A stretch of DNA of 64,000 nt from Lepas anatifera (GCA_034440635.1 JAOTON010001814.1:1922001-1986000); one strand, 5' to 3'. Positions 32,340 to 45,387 are shown, counted from the first letter of the stretch. Translations and numbers: made by a program. Notes: generated from the sequence alone by a model not told the origin.

Positions 32340-34200
32340 ATCTATTCAAGTGCAGCTTTGGGGCCCCCAAGTGTGGATCAGAGGCCTCCAGAGCAGCTTC
32401 CCTCCATCCCCCCAGTTGTGCCTCCAGGGACTAAACTAGCTCAGTGACCCTGCCCCGAGATGATGGGAGTTGGCCTTGTGTTCTTATTATCTGTCTATTC
32501 AAGACCACCTCAGGGGCCCCTGATGTAGATCAGGGCCACAGAGCAGCTCATGCTTCACCCAGGGACTAGACTAGCTCATTGGTCCCAGAGATGAGGTCAT
32601 CAGACTAGCTCAATGGGCCACAGATAGGCTCATAGGGCCTTAAACCACTTCAAGAAGTCCCAGAACAGTTTAAAGCGCCAGATCACCTCAGGGGGCCTCA
32701 AGCCAACTTAAGGGGCTCTCACAAGCTCAGCGCCCAGACCAGCTCAGGGTACCCTCAGAACCTAGATCCACTCTTGGGCCCCAGATCAGCTCTTGGGGCC
32801 CCAGATCAGTTCAGGGGCCTCAAGTCAGGTCAGGGGGCAAGATCAAGTCAGGGGCACTAATTCAGCTCAGGAATCCCTCATTAGCTCGGGGCCCAAGCAG
32901 TTCAAAAGCCTTAGAGCTGCTCAGGGGACACCAGATCGGCCCATAGGGCACCAGATCAGCCTCGGGGACAAACAATCAGATCAGTGGTCCCCGACCAGCT
33001 CGGGGCCCAGATCAGCTCGGGAATACCAGATCAAGTCAGGAGGCACTGAATCAGCTCATGGCCCCATACCATCTCATGGGTCCTCACCAACCCCTGAGGG
33101 TCCAGCTCAGCTCAGGTCCCGGGAGCTGCTCAGAAATCACGTAATCAACCCAGGAGGCCCGGGTCAACTTAAAGGGCACCTATATACCACCACTATGGGA
33201 CACCCGACTAGCTCAGAGGGAATGAAATGGGCTCGGAGACACACTGATGATTCGCAGGCACCAGACCGACTCAGGGGCATTAGTTAAGTTCGGAGGCGTA
33301 TATCTGCTCAGGGTCCCAATCGATAAGCGCGGGGGCAAGTTCAGTGGGGCACTAAATGCGGGATCCCTCCCGCTCGGGGCCCAATCTGTTCAAAGCCCCA
33401 GAGTGCTCATAGGGGACACCAGATGCCCATAGGGCCCGATGCTTCGGGTCAACAATAGATCGTGGTCCCGCAGCTCGGGAATACCAGATCAAGTCAGGAG
33501 GCACTTAATCAGCTCAGGAGCCCCATACCATCTCAGGGGCCCTCACCAGCCTCTGTGGGCCCAGCTCAGCTCAGGGCTTTAGAGCTGCTCATGAAATGAC
33601 GTAAGGAGGCTCAGATCAGCTTAAAGGGCACCATATTAGCTCAGGGGGCACCAGACTAGCTCAGAGGGCATCAGATGGAATCAGGAGGCAACAGATCGAC
33701 TCAGGGACATTACTGCAGCTCAGGTGGCACTAGATCGATCCTCTTGGGGGCCAGACCAGCTCCCAGCCCCCCCCAGACAATGGCAGGAGCCTAAATCAGC
33801 TCAGGGAGCAACATAACAGCTCAGGGGACACAATATGGGCTCAGGGCCCACCAAACCAGCTCAGGGGGCACCAGACCATCTAAGGAGACATCAAATATCA
33901 GCTGAGGGGCACCTAATCAGCTGAAGAGGCACCATATTGACTTAGGAGACAGTAGATCAACTTGGGGAGGCATGAGATCAGCTCGGGGGCCCGAATCAGA
34001 TGAAGGGGCACTAAATCAGCTATTAGGGCACCAAGCAAGCTCGGAGGCATTAGGCTCACTCAGAGGGCATAATATAGGTTCAGGAGGCACAATTATTTGC
34101 TCAGTGGGGCACTCGATTGACTCATGGGCACCAGATCAGCTAAGAGGGCAAGTAATCAGCTCAAAGGGCCAAGACCAGATGAGAGGCGATGAGATGAGCT
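32340..34200. repeat. about 20 bp minisatellite in hAT-like copy 2
   Basis: Reverse-complement form of the array in copy 1 (aggggcaccagatcagctc and variants). All open frames across it, such as 32793-33287, are repeat-derived. Confidence 0.85.
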
Positions 34201-35555
34201 CAAGGAGCACCAGGTTAGCTTCACCCGTACGATTATTGGCGACGATGAAGCATTAGGTGGACACATACTGGGCGCCCGGGTGCTTGGAAAGGCGACAGAA
34301 TGCCCTAGCTGACCGAAAAAGGTATTAAGTTGTCCAACAATAGCTTTAATCACTACATGCGGTCCAGTTACATCTAGGTTCAACGGCGTAGGACGCTAAA
34401 TTTCGAGCGGCACGGCCCAAATTGGGTACACCACCTGGTTATCAAAAGGGCACCCCGGCAGTGATGGGTGCACGTGCCCGCCGTGCTCCCTGTCTGCACC
34501 CCTGGACAGAAGATCAAATCCGGGAGGCATTGAATAAGCTCAGGGGCCCGGATCAGCTCAAGGGGCACTAAAATAGCTAAAAGGACACCAGGCAGCCTCA
34601 GAGGCATCAAACTAACTCCGGGAGTATTATATTGGTTCAGAAGGCACACTTATTTTCTCAGGGGCCACCAGATTGACTACGAGGGCACCAGATCAGCTCA
34701 GAGGGCACATGATCAGCTCCAGGGGGCACCAGATGAGCTCCGCCCGTACGATTATTGGCGACGATGAAGCATTATCTGGAAACGGATTACGTGCCTATAC
34801 TCTTCCCGGGTGCTTGGAAAGGCGACAAAATGCTTTAGCTGTCCAAAAAGGCACTTAATTGTCAAACAATAGTTGAAATCGCTAAATGTACTCTAGTTCT
34901 ATCTAGGTTCAACGGCCTAGGGCACTAAATTTCGAGCGGCACGGCCCAAAGAGGGTACACCACCTGGCAATCAAAAGGGCACCCGGCACCGATGGGGGAG
35001 GCATTTGATAAGTTCAGGCGGCCCGGATCAGCTCAAGAGGCACTAAAACAGCTAATAGGGCACCAGGTAAGCTCGGAGGCATCAGAATAACTCAGAGAGC
35101 ATTATACAGGTTCAGAAGGCACAATTATTTTCTCAGGGGGCACCAGATTGACGACGAGGGCATCAGATCAGCTCAGAGGGCACATGATCAGCTCCAGGGG
35201 CCAAGACCAGCCCTCAGGGGGCACCAGATGAGCCCAAGGGGCACAAGATTAGCTCTGCCCGTACGATTATTGGCGACGATGAGGCATTATCTGGAAACGG
35301 ATTACGTGCCTATTCTCTTCCCGGGTGCTTGGAAAGGCGACAGAATGTCGTAACTGTCCAAAAAGGCACTTAATTGTCAAACAATAGTTTAAATCGCTAA
35401 ATGCAGTCTAGTTCCATCTAGGCTCAACGGCGTAGGGCACTAAATTTCGAGCGGCACGGCCCAAAAAGGGTACACCATCTGGCAATCAAAAGGGCACCCC
35501 GGCCCCCCGAGGAGGGGGGGCACGTGCCCCCTGTTCCCCCCTGGCTGCGCCCCTG
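34200..35555. repeat. triplicated hAT-end segment, copy 2
   Basis: Three segments each carry 'attattggcgacgatgaagc', 'ggtgcttggaaaggcgacag' and 'ggcacggccca' and end near 34505, 34990 and 35555. The outermost ends in the true inverted repeat. Confidence 0.85.
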
Positions 35556-36110
35556 GTGGAGTTACCTATCCTTAAAAACTGACTCGATTGAAGATTCTGA
35601 AAAAGAAAATTGTCCGTACCATTGGCTCTCCAGTTCGGTTAGCTCCATCTAGCCCCATCTTCAAAAAGTATCGCATTCTGTAAAAAATGGCCTAGTGATA
35701 CTGTTCCAAATAATAGTTCTCCATAGATTTCTGAACTACTCACTTCCAAGGGTCATTTACCTTCAAAGGTCACTTGCAGAACGATTTACCCTGTCAGATC
35801 AGGTAAGACACAGGGCTGTCGGACATCCCAAGCATATCAATGTTTCCTTCACTTTCATGGTGCACAGAATGTTTTCCTTATTCATCTCTGCTCCTTGGAT
35901 TTGGAATGAAAATATTGTTAGTAAAATCAGAAACCTATCTGATGCCCCTCGTAATAAGCCCGTCTTCAAGAATGTAGTTTTTGCTGAGGCTCCAGCCTTA
36001 CCTTACTGTTGTTTATTCCTCAGGGATAGTTATGTATTTCAGTTCTCCTTGACGCCTCCTTTATCGTTAAATGTTTTACATGTCCCTTTTTCTCTCGTTT
36101 AACACGGAGC
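35556..36110 (+). pseudogene. LINE D, RT C-terminal region
   Basis: Frame 35695-36102 has the expected C-terminal features ('RHRAVGHPKHINVSF', 'APWIWNENIVSKIRNL', equivalent to the LWNxLP motif). It continues LINE D directly after the hAT-like target duplication. Confidence 0.7.
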
Positions 36111-37493
<1,383 letters not shown>

Positions 37494-37518
37494 GTGTATT
37501 CCATATCCCGTTGTAGTT

Positions 37519-37545
37519 GTTGATAGGTAAGCCCCAACAATTATT
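37519..37545 (+). repeat. SINE 3' tail fragment
   Basis: 'gataggtaagccccaacaat' plus 'tatta' matches the end of the SINE family ('gtcgttaaaccccaacaatt'). Confidence 0.5.
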
Positions 37546-38060
37546 ATAAGTTGTTCGTAGACCTGTTTTCCCTCTCGGATTATGCTGTTTCTCATCCAAA
37601 TAAATAAGTGCATCACAGTCCTCTAGTGTCTTATCTCGTTACATGTAAGAGCAAATGTACATTCAACGCCAAAAGAAAGCTGTTATCACTATTTTCATCA
37701 ATATAAAATGTATAACCTTTACTTGTCAACAGAGGACGAAGACGGACACAGCGGTTGTCTTCCCGTCCCCTGCTGGCTGCACCACAGACCCTCCCAGTAC
37801 TCACTCAAAACCTTCCAGCAATATGTATCTCATCCACACATGTTTGCATGCTCTTGTGAATGTCCGAAAAAACGTGTATGGCTTCAGAGTGAACTGTTTC
37901 ACTCAAAAGTGCATGATCACGACTAAGACGCAGACGTGCAACTTCTGTTCGCTTCCTTGCCCTGCTCGCTCCCTCAGACCATTATGAAGAGTTGCAAAGA
38001 TACTGACTGTTCAGGACATAGGAAGCAATAAATATTGATTGCGACACAACCTTTGGGCCT
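37546..38060. other. unassigned, overlapping open frames
   Basis: Two overlapping plus-strand frames (37655-37987 and 37708-37926) have Cys and Pro but no recognisable domain. Coding status is undecided. Confidence 0.3.
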
Positions 38061-38065
38061 TACGA

Positions 38066-38232
38066 CACACCGGCTGCTGAGTTCATATGACGTCGCCAAC
38101 TCGCACCCGGTTGGGAGGGTATTATGAGGATCGGAAAGACTTACGCAGAATATCCAACCGGGGATTTAAACCTGGGTCAGCGACGTGAAAGTTGAATGCT
38201 CTTCCCCCGCCACCACATTGCACATTGCAGCA
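38066..38232 (-). mobile_element. SINE, diverged copy
   Basis: On the minus strand a tRNA-like head with an A box-like 'ggcgggggaagagc' and a B box 'ggtttaaatcc' precedes the family core ('gcgagttggcgacgtcatat'). The core is kept while the head differs from the other copies. The left edge ends near 'cagcagccgg'. Confidence 0.65.
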
Positions 38233-38236
38233 CATG

Positions 38237-39220
38237 TTAACCCTCGCCCGGTCGGGGGTGGTTGAACACCCCCTCGGGTTTTTCCGGCAGTACGAAAAAA
38301 CGGCGGCGCGAAGCACCGTTATACTTGGCACACCTTATCCTTGATCAATTCCGCAACTTCCCTAAAAATCTTAAGTTTGGGTCATTTCAGGTCAGGTCAC
38401 CAGTGTAGGTCAAGTGACCTAAGCTCCAGAAATATTTAAGGTGGCATAAGTAAAAATGGGTGAACCTATCGGATTGAACCTTATACGACATAATAGGCGT
38501 ACCAAGTACTGTAACATCTTCCGGGATTTCTCATATCGATGACCTAGGGTCAGGTATGGATCATGACCTCTCCATTGGAAATGCATGGGAAAACAGGAAT
38601 TGGGCTATATTTGTGTAGATACAGCTGCGAATATCTTTATATTCTCCAAATCATAGTATTCTGGCCCCTTACCAGGTTCATGTGGCAATTTTTGACCTGT
38701 GACCTTTGATAGGTCAGCTGAGGCTTCTTATGCAGGTTTCTGACTTGGGACAATAACTTTGATTGAAATAATGATAAAGCTTTCGTTTTGATACCATTAC
38801 GTTTGGATTGTTATTGCTTTTCGATTGATATTCCTATTAACTATGTTAAGTTGGATATTAACGTTCATCTGACCTCAGTTCAGGTCATTTTTGTTTTTTT
38901 ACCTAGTATAGTCATTATACATCATTTGATTCACCGTAACGAGAGGAAGCGAATGGTGTCTAAACATTGACTCTAGCTTACTTCCATCCGATTCTAGAGC
39001 CCAGAAACTCTTCCCTAACATGTCACCTTCTTTGACCTGTCATGACCTTAATATTGACCTGAGCCAAGAAGTGTCAGACATAATTATTCATGACATTGTA
39101 TGGGCTATCCACCAGAGTTCGCGTTTTACGCTATCCCGTATAGGAGGCGATTTCGAGGAGGGTGTTTGAACCCCCCCACCAGGGCGGAGGGGCTCGGAGG
39201 CCCACCGGGGCAGGTATTAA
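38237..39220. mobile_element. TTAA-4 element (4a)
   Basis: TTAA at 38237-38240 and 39217-39220. The left end is 'ccctcgcccggtcggggg' plus 'ttgaacaccccc'; the right end holds 'gtgtttgaacccccccacc' and 'cccaccggggcaggta'. Inner landmarks: 'aggtcaagtgacct' (two half-sites facing each other, 2 bp apart), 'tatcgatgacctagggtcag', 'acctttgataggtca'. Non-coding. Confidence 0.8.
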
Positions 39221-39247
39221 AACACTAACAGCTAACATGGTCGCCAG

Positions 39248-39438
39248 GGTGGGAGCGCCTGGTGGACCACGACCTGGTCAGTCGTCAGCTCTCCATCTCA
39301 TCGGACAGCAAACTTTTGGACGACGACGTGAGGGAGGAGGCACAGGTGGTGATGCGACCCCGGCGGCCGCCGAGACCCAAGTCTGAACTCTACCTCTGTA
39401 AAGAGACCGGCACTTCGAAACGATACTCCGCGTTCGGG
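39248..39438 (+). CDS. host gene exon (63 codons), unidentified
   Basis: Preceded by an AG (39246-39247) and followed by a donor gtgagt at 39439. The frame is open for 63 codons with a composition unlike the surrounding repeats: an acidic-serine stretch (LSISSDSKLLDDDV), then a basic Pro-rich segment (MRPRRPPRPKSELYL), then 'SKRYSAFG'. It starts in phase 2 and ends in phase 0, which fits the next exon. The Pro-Arg segment could be a docking or SH3-type site. I cannot name the protein. Upstream exons are not found; a TTAA-4 element fills the sequence just before it. Confidence 0.55.
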
Positions 39439-39610
39439 GTGAGTACCCCTGTGCATAAAACTGGTGTTTGACTTCAACTCATGTTTGAAGAGCACTTTTC
39501 TTTCTGGGTGTGAAGCTGGTCATTAGTGTCAGTAGTTGTCGCTTTTTTTATTAGCCGATGTGAACACTGGAGGCATGATCTTACTTTACTTTTGCTTTGC
39601 TTGGAACAAG

Positions 39611-39736
39611 GCGAGAGATGAATGGACGACTCTGGCATCCTTCCGACTGCGCACACTACATGAAGCACCAGCCATCAATGAGCTCACCACTAAGTTTGAA
39701 AGGTGCAGGCAAAAGAAAGCAAAAGCTGGGTTCTAA
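39611..39736 (+). CDS. host gene exon, next to the preceding one
   Basis: A pyrimidine-rich tract ('tactttacttttgctttgct') leads to AG at 39609-39610. The exon opens in phase 0, matching the donor at 39439, and reads 'ARDEWTTLASFRLRTLHE…INELTTKFER'. Two endings are possible. One runs on to the stop at 39734-39736. The other uses a donor at 39703 (AAAG/GTGCAG), which leaves phase 2 and joins exactly to the acceptor at 46763. The helical, charged composition suits a protein C-terminus. The intron to the previous exon would be 172 bp. Confidence 0.5.
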   Translation, partial: ARDEWTTLASFRLRTLHEAPAINELTTKFERCRQKKAKAGF

Positions 39737-40629
39737 ATCTTAATAAGATTCTTCCAACATTTGCAATTTTTTAAACTATACGATCTCAAGCATCTCCGTG
39801 CTGTAGGTAGTTTATAGATATTTGAAAAATTTCTGATGGGGGCACAGGATGAATTCACACATGAAAAAATACGAAAACATACTTAACCACTAGCTTGCAT
39901 CACTTTCTCATGTCCCTTTCTCATTTTTTTTTAAAGAAGCTGGATGAAAACTGTCCAGTACCGGCGATGAAAACTTGAACCGGCGCACTCGTGGATAAAT
40001 AAGCACCCATACAAACACCCGTTGAAAAAAATTACGCCCAAGTCTTACACGACGGAGCCTCTGATATTGCGCTAGTGGGATATGAAGGAATGTTGTCGAA
40101 GCAACAAGGCAACAACAATAAGCACCTTTGGCTGCCGCTATCTTGTGGAGAGAAATTGGAATAAGGTGCACCATCATCCAGGTTCTACCTCGAACTCTTT
40201 CATCCCCTTGCACGAGCATGTGACATGATATTTTGACCTTACTTGCTTCGATAACCGCGCGTAAATTCGTGACTTTCTGCACCTCCAGAATTTATACGTC
40301 GGCTCAGTAAAGTCGGAAATTCCCATCTTCCGTTTCCTAGGCCCGGCACGATTGAGATATGTCTGGTGGGACGTTGATGGATCGGTTTATGGGATGCCAG
40401 CCCAGGAACGGCTGCGCTGCCCTGCCTAATAAAGTTACCGCTTCCGACAAAAGCATGAAATGTTCGGCGGTAGTCTAGAGGGAGGACATTTGAGATCAGC
40501 TCCCAGAGACATGAGTCAATGGTTAAAGGCAGGCCTTACAATCTATGAAACTTCTGAGCCGTATGAAAGTAAAAGTCCAATGTGCAGCCTGACCCATCTA
40601 AACCCTGCGGTTTTCCGACCCCTGGAAAA
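39737..40629. other. intron or 3' flank, no feature recognised
   Basis: The 124-residue minus frame at 39908-40282 has no domain I know. Confidence 0.35.
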
Positions 40630-41290
40630 AATAGCTTACTCATGAGGAAACACAAATTTGGCTGTATTTATGTAGATACAGCTGAGAACCTCTCATTATT
40701 CTCAAAATCGTAGTATCCTGGGCTCTTTTCCAGGCTAATGCTGCAATTTTTAACCTGTGACATTTAAGAGGTCATCTTGGGCTAGTAAGCAAGTTTTCAG
40801 GCTTGGGCTAATAACTTTGCAGAAAATGACGAGAAAGATTTTATTTTGATACCATTAGGTTTGAATTCACATTGAAAGGCCATTGATATGCCTGCTGACT
40901 ATGCTAGATCACAAAGTCCCCTTGACTTGACCTCAGGCCAGGTCATTTGTATGTTTTGACCTATTCTAGTCATATCATGCATCATTCGATTCACCGTAAC
41001 AGAGGAAAGCAAATGGTATCCAAAAATTGATTCTAATTCAACTCTATCAGACACTAGAGCCCAAAACCTTTTCTCTAACGTTTCATCTCTTTTGACCTGT
41101 CATGACGCAACATTGACCTAAACCAAATAGTGATCGATAAATTTTGTCATGAATTTGTATGAGCTCTCCTCCAGCCATCGCGTTTTTCGTTATCCCGCAT
41201 AGGTGCCGAGCTCGAGGGGTGATGTTTGAACACCCTCCACCATGGCGAAGGTGGCTCGGTGGCTCGGAGGCCCATCGGGGCGGATGTTAA
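40630..41290. repeat. TTAA-4 element, 5'-truncated (4c)
   Basis: From 'tggctgtatttatgtagata' onward it matches the right two thirds of 4a and 4b, ending 'gtttgaacaccctccaccat' and 'cccatcggggcggatg' plus TTAA at 41287-41290. Confidence 0.75.
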
Positions 41291-41856
41291 ATTTGTAACA
41301 TGGTAATGAGCATGCCTCAAGAATTCGAATGCTATGCCAACATGGCTTTGAAAATTCATTATTTGACCTTAAAAGTTAACATGAAACGATTACGAACAAA
41401 ACATGATACAGTGTTAAATTTGGTATGACCTTTGGCCTTGACCTGTGACCTTGACCTTCACCTTAAGTAGCATTAACCACGAAGTCATAGTATAAGACAC
41501 ATCATAATGAATAATATCATCTGACCGGAATAATTGGGTCAATGACCTTCACCTTTATGTGGGTTGAACTTGATATATAACCTGATTATATGCCGTTATG
41601 ACGTCACTACTCGGTCTACAGTGCAGGCCAACTGGTGCAACCGCGCGCTTGTGACAATCTCAAAATATAGGTCTGACTTTCAAAGCCCATAAGTAAACAA
41701 AATTTTTACTACTTTCAAAATATATCCACCAATCGATGTGCTCATAAATTCTCTCAAATGTGGCGAAATGATGTTTTCCGGCGGGAGCGGTTCTCCGGCT
41801 ACCTCGACAAAATAGGTGCGGGTGTACTTTAGGACCCCCTCCATTGCGCGTGTTAA
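41287..41856. mobile_element. TTAA-5 element (5b)
   Basis: Begins at the TTAA shared with 4c and ends 'ccattgcgcgtg' plus TTAA at 41853-41856, which is also the first TTAA of the next element. It contains several TGACCTTGACC runs (41434-41460). Confidence 0.7.
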
Positions 41857-42277
41857 AGGGAATGTGGCACCTTTATAACATGATTTTAACAAACCCGGTA
41901 CTCAATATATCATTTGTCTTGAAAATCGAAGTTTCCGTAGATAAAAGCTCAAACCTACCTGAAATGTACCCCTCATGTACCCTAAGCAGCAGGCCACAGT
42001 TTCAGTTGTTGGTGTGACGACATATGTTGACGTCACGGTGAGTATCAGCCAATCGAAGCCCTTGAAGCCTATTGAATATGGTAGTGGTTGCCAGATCATG
42101 ACATCATCCACAGGCAGATATTTATTTTTTCACTAGAGGCGCATTTAAAAAAATCAAAATATTGAGCTTATTGTATATTTTTCAAAGAAATCATGGACGG
42201 TTCCATGATTTTCGGTTAAAAATCCCCCTAACTACACTCAATTCCTAGATTCTTCCAAGGTGCCACATTCCCTTTAA
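41853..42277. mobile_element. TTAA MITE AGGGAATG (M2), intact
   Basis: TTAA at 41853-41856 and 42274-42277. Inverted ends AGGGAATGTGGCACCTT / AAGGTGCCACATTCCCT. 425 bp including both TTAA. This is the uninterrupted version of M1. Confidence 0.9.
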
Positions 42278-43269
42278 CCCGCGCCCTACCAGGGGTGCGG
42301 CGCCCCCCTTCGCCCCACCGGGGCCATCGATGGCTCCCCCTCTAACTCCCAAAATATCAGGGTTAGCAAAAATATGCAAAGTGCATTAGAAAGCTCGCGT
42401 GAATTCAGTCAAAATTACTTAGTATGTTTAAGCGCTCAGGTCAATGGTTTGCCCTCCAAGGTAATTAGGTCAGATAGGCTATTTTACTCAAATATGCAAT
42501 GATTAAGCAAACTGGGCATAACTCTTATGCCATTGAGCTATTGAAATCTGGTAAGTACATTTGATAGGAACAGCCACCTTTTCCGCTATGTGGAACGTAA
42601 TGACCCCACCAGTGGTTTGACCTCCGAGGTACGTCGTGACCTAATATGGCCTGAGGTCACAGGAGGTCGAAATGACATTGCCTTAATCAATGAAAGCCAG
42701 TGACAAGAGATACACAGTTCCGTTTATTTCCGGGCTCTAGTTTATTGGTCAAGGTTTTGTCAAAATACTGTTTTGACCCCTGGTGACCTTGGATGACCTC
42801 GGAGATGAAAGGGAAAATTTTGCCGTTGGGATCCGTGAAGGGTCTCCAAGGACGCTTTCTAAGAAAAAAGCATTTGCAATAGTTTTTGTGACGTTTAGAT
42901 CATAAGGCAGATTTCCCCATGCTTTTTCAATGTGAGAGGTCACCTCGTGACCTGACCTCAGGTCACGAAATCGAAAAATCACGGATATACATCTTTTAGA
43001 CCCTGGAGGGTCATGAAGTATAGGAAGTTTCAAATCGATTAACTTAGAAATGTAGCTCTTATAGAGCTCAAAAGTTGGAGCGAGGTGACCTTGGTTGGCC
43101 TCGCCTGGTGACCTGACCTTGGGTGACCCGGGGAAAAGTTTTTAGGGATGATGGGAAAATGATGGGGTGAGAGGTACAGCTCTCAACTGCGGTGCTGCGC
43201 CTCGTAGTTTTTCTGCTATTCCGAAAAAAACCTTAGGGGCATCTATGGCCCCGGTGGGGCGAAGGTTAA
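42274..43269. mobile_element. TTAA-2 element (2b)
   Basis: TTAA at 42274-42277 (shared with M2) and 43266-43269. It aligns with 2a throughout, from 'gcgccc.accgggg' at the left to 'ccggtggggcgaaggttaa' at the right. Confidence 0.85.
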
Positions 43270-43309
43270 TGGTAAGTGAACAATCTGTTTTTTAAAATTT
43301 AAATTTAAG

Positions 43310-43530
43310 GCTTCACCCCCGGAAACCCCCCCCCCCCGGGGAAAATTTTAAAAAAACCCCCCCTTGGGCTCTTTCCCCCCCCCCCCCCCCCTCCTTCCCA
43401 AACAAAAAACATTTCCCCCCCCAATAAAAAAAAACACCCCCCCCCCAAAAAAAAAAAAAAACCCCCCCCCCCCCAAAAAAAAAAAAAAAAAAAACCCCCC
43501 ACCCCTTAGAAGGGGGGAGGGGGGAAAAAA
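43310..43530. repeat. poly-C / poly-A low-complexity block
   Basis: Long alternating C and A homopolymers with G runs at the edges. It gives Pro/Lys and Gly/Phe frames on the two strands. It looks like a low-quality consensus. Confidence 0.9.
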
Positions 43531-43539
43531 AAATCGTAT

Positions 43540-44261
43540 TAACATCCCTGGAGTTAGATAAGATGCTACAGTAATGAGAAATTGGTAGCTGTGGCTCTAA
43601 AAAAATGAGTTCCGGAAATTAATGTAAAAGCCTGCCCTCTGGCCTTTTCACGGATACGAAGAATGGTTTATTTTATTTGGTGGCTGTATAACAGGCTGCC
43701 GTCAGAAATTGATGTTGCACCTCTCTGGAGGCATGACCTGGACATTTGCTTCATTCTGCCAGTACGTGGACGGCCTACATGGCTGGGCACTGCGTCCATA
43801 GTCAGGCTCCCCAGATGCTCACTCGTTTTGTTTCCAGACGTCCCGCTGGCTCCGACGCCGGCGCTGTAGTCGTTGAGAGCTGGAAAACTATCCGAGTTTC
43901 ACCATATGGGGTTGGAAGTTCGCAAGTTAAAGCAGAAGTACGCCACGTCATCGCGACAAGCCGTGCCGGATGATCTTTTCGACTTGTGCTGTATTTCATC
44001 GGATGATTTGTGCTGACTGCTTGAGCGGTGGCTGAAACATGCTTTGTGAGCTGTGTATCCCTAATCGCATTAGCTTGTGTTTAAGATGCAAACTCTTACA
44101 ATACCTATTTTCCATATTTTCATCAGGATAGCGAATGCTAAGACATAACCTTCATAATTTCTCATAAGAAATCATCATTTCTCGCAGTATCATATGTATC
44201 GGACATTTTCTTTGGGTTACATATCTGCATGACATGGAAAACGGGATGGGAATTGGAGAAT
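43540..44261 (+). other. possible terminal exon (43870-44016), otherwise unassigned
   Basis: After an AG at 43868-43869 a frame of 49 codons runs to a stop at 44014-44016, with a helical charged middle (GLEVRKLKQKYA) and a 'DDLFDLCCISSDDLC' end. It begins in phase 0, so it could be an alternative ending for the exon at 39248-39438. Support is weak; several other frames are also open here. Confidence 0.25.
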
Positions 44262-44770
44262 CAAAATCAGAATCAGAATCAGTGTATTCGACGAAGGTCC
44301 GCCATTACAGGGGCTTTTCACTTGTCACGTCATTGAAGTAAAAATCCGCGCTCATGCAACAAGAGGGAAATAGCAAGAAAACAAACACACCTAGAACACA
44401 CACATGTCCACTCACTCACTTACAAACATCATACAACATTCAAAAACTTCGTCGAAACATATCACCCATGACTAGACAATGAAAACGGCTGACTAGTTGC
44501 TGGTTGTTCCTAACAGTTAAGTGTAAAATTCAAGTGATGTCGGTTCTGGCTAAAATCATTTGCTTTAGTGCTTTGCAAAAAGTGGGTCATTAACATTCAG
44601 ACCAGTGGAATTGAGAAATTGAACGCCACGAAAGTTGAGTCTACGGCGACCACTCTCTGTTCGAATCTGTGGAAGAGTGAAAAGACCCGCTCGGCGCGTG
44701 TCGTGATAATGTAAATTAGAGGCTGGCGGGCCTATGGTCGCCAGTAGCTGAGGCGGTGAACCAGTCATAA
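44262..44770 (-). pseudogene. LINE fragment C, RT C-terminus and tail
   Basis: The minus-strand frame 44768-44565 shows 'HYHDTRRAGLFTLPQIRTESGRRRLNFRGVQ' (given here only in part for family recognition: the RTE.G…RG pattern before the LWNxLP position). The 3' end is a short ctgatt-repeat tail at 44262-44283. The 5' part is missing. Confidence 0.65.
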
Positions 44771-44800
44771 GTATACGTATACGTATACGTATACGTATAC
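44771..44800. repeat. (GTATAC)5 hexamer repeat
   Basis: Five perfect self-complementary hexamers directly before the 34 bp minisatellite. Confidence 0.95.
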
Positions 44801-44802
44801 GA

Positions 44803-45235
44803 GACCAGGCTAGACTGGGGCGGAATGGGAACCGAGTACCAGGCTAGACTGGGGCGGAATGGGAATCGGGGACCAGGCTAGACTGGGCGGAATGGGAATC
44901 TAGGACCAGGCTAGACTGGGGCGGAATGGGAATCGGGGACCAGGCTAGACTGGTGCGGAATGGGAATCGAGGACCATGCTAGACTGGGGCGGAATGGGAA
45001 ACGAGTACCAGGCTAGAGTGGGGCGGAATGGGAATCGGGGAGCAGGCTAGACTGGGGCGGAATGGGAATCGAGGACCAGGCTAGACTGGGGCGGAATGGG
45101 AATCGAGGACCAGGCTAGACTGGAGCGGAATGGGAATCGAGGACCAGGCTAGACTGGGGCGGAATGGGAATCGGGGGACCAGGCTAGACTGGGGCGGAAT
45201 GGGAATCCGGGACCAGGCTAGACTAGGGCGGCATG
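44803..45235. repeat. 34 bp minisatellite, about 12-13 units
   Basis: The unit starts gaccaggctagactggggcg and ends gaatgggaatcggg. Variation is mainly in the last few bases (cgag, cggg, ctag), with one-base length changes at some units. It lies in the probable intron of the host gene. Confidence 0.95.
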
Positions 45236-45387
45236 GGACGGTGTTCTGTTTTATGCTGGATGATACGAAACGAGGAGATTTCTTCCGAAAATTTCACAAG
45301 AATCCCGGAATGAAACGGGAGGCCACCATTTTTAGATACATTTTTCAAGCTATGCTGAAATCGTACACATAGGGATGAATACAAAAA

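Larger units (their letters stand above)
31476..35563. mobile_element. hAT-like element with internal tandem arrays, copy 2
   Basis: Perfect 8 bp duplication gtggagtt (31476-31483 and 35556-35563). Ends CAGGGGCGCAGCCAG (31484 inward) and CTGGCTGCGCCCCTG (ending 35555). Eight-base duplications and CAGGGGC-type ends are hallmarks of hAT elements. It is 4072 bp long, against 3937 bp for copy 1 in the opposite orientation. Layout: unique part (31484-32340), 20 bp array (about 32340-34200), then three end-type segments (about 34200-35555). No transposase. Confidence 0.9.
27201..36110 (+). mobile_element. LINE D, CR1/Jockey-like, split by Penelope pair and hAT-like element
   Basis: Read in order on the plus strand: endonuclease part (27215-27960), linker (30086-30480), reverse transcriptase (30590-31483) and C-terminal region (35556-36110). 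A Penelope-like pair occupies 27967-30073 and a hAT-like element 31484-35555; their target duplications define both cuts exactly. The coding sequence has many stops and frame changes. The 5' end is truncated near 27200 and I could not find a tail at the 3' end. Confidence 0.85.

Noticed and set aside
43305..43561. Gly/Phe-rich and Pro/Lys-rich frames
   Set aside because: Homopolymer block, probably an assembly artefact.
45130..45372. 80-residue Gly/Arg-rich frame
   Set aside because: Runs through the 34 bp minisatellite, whose unit length is not a multiple of three.
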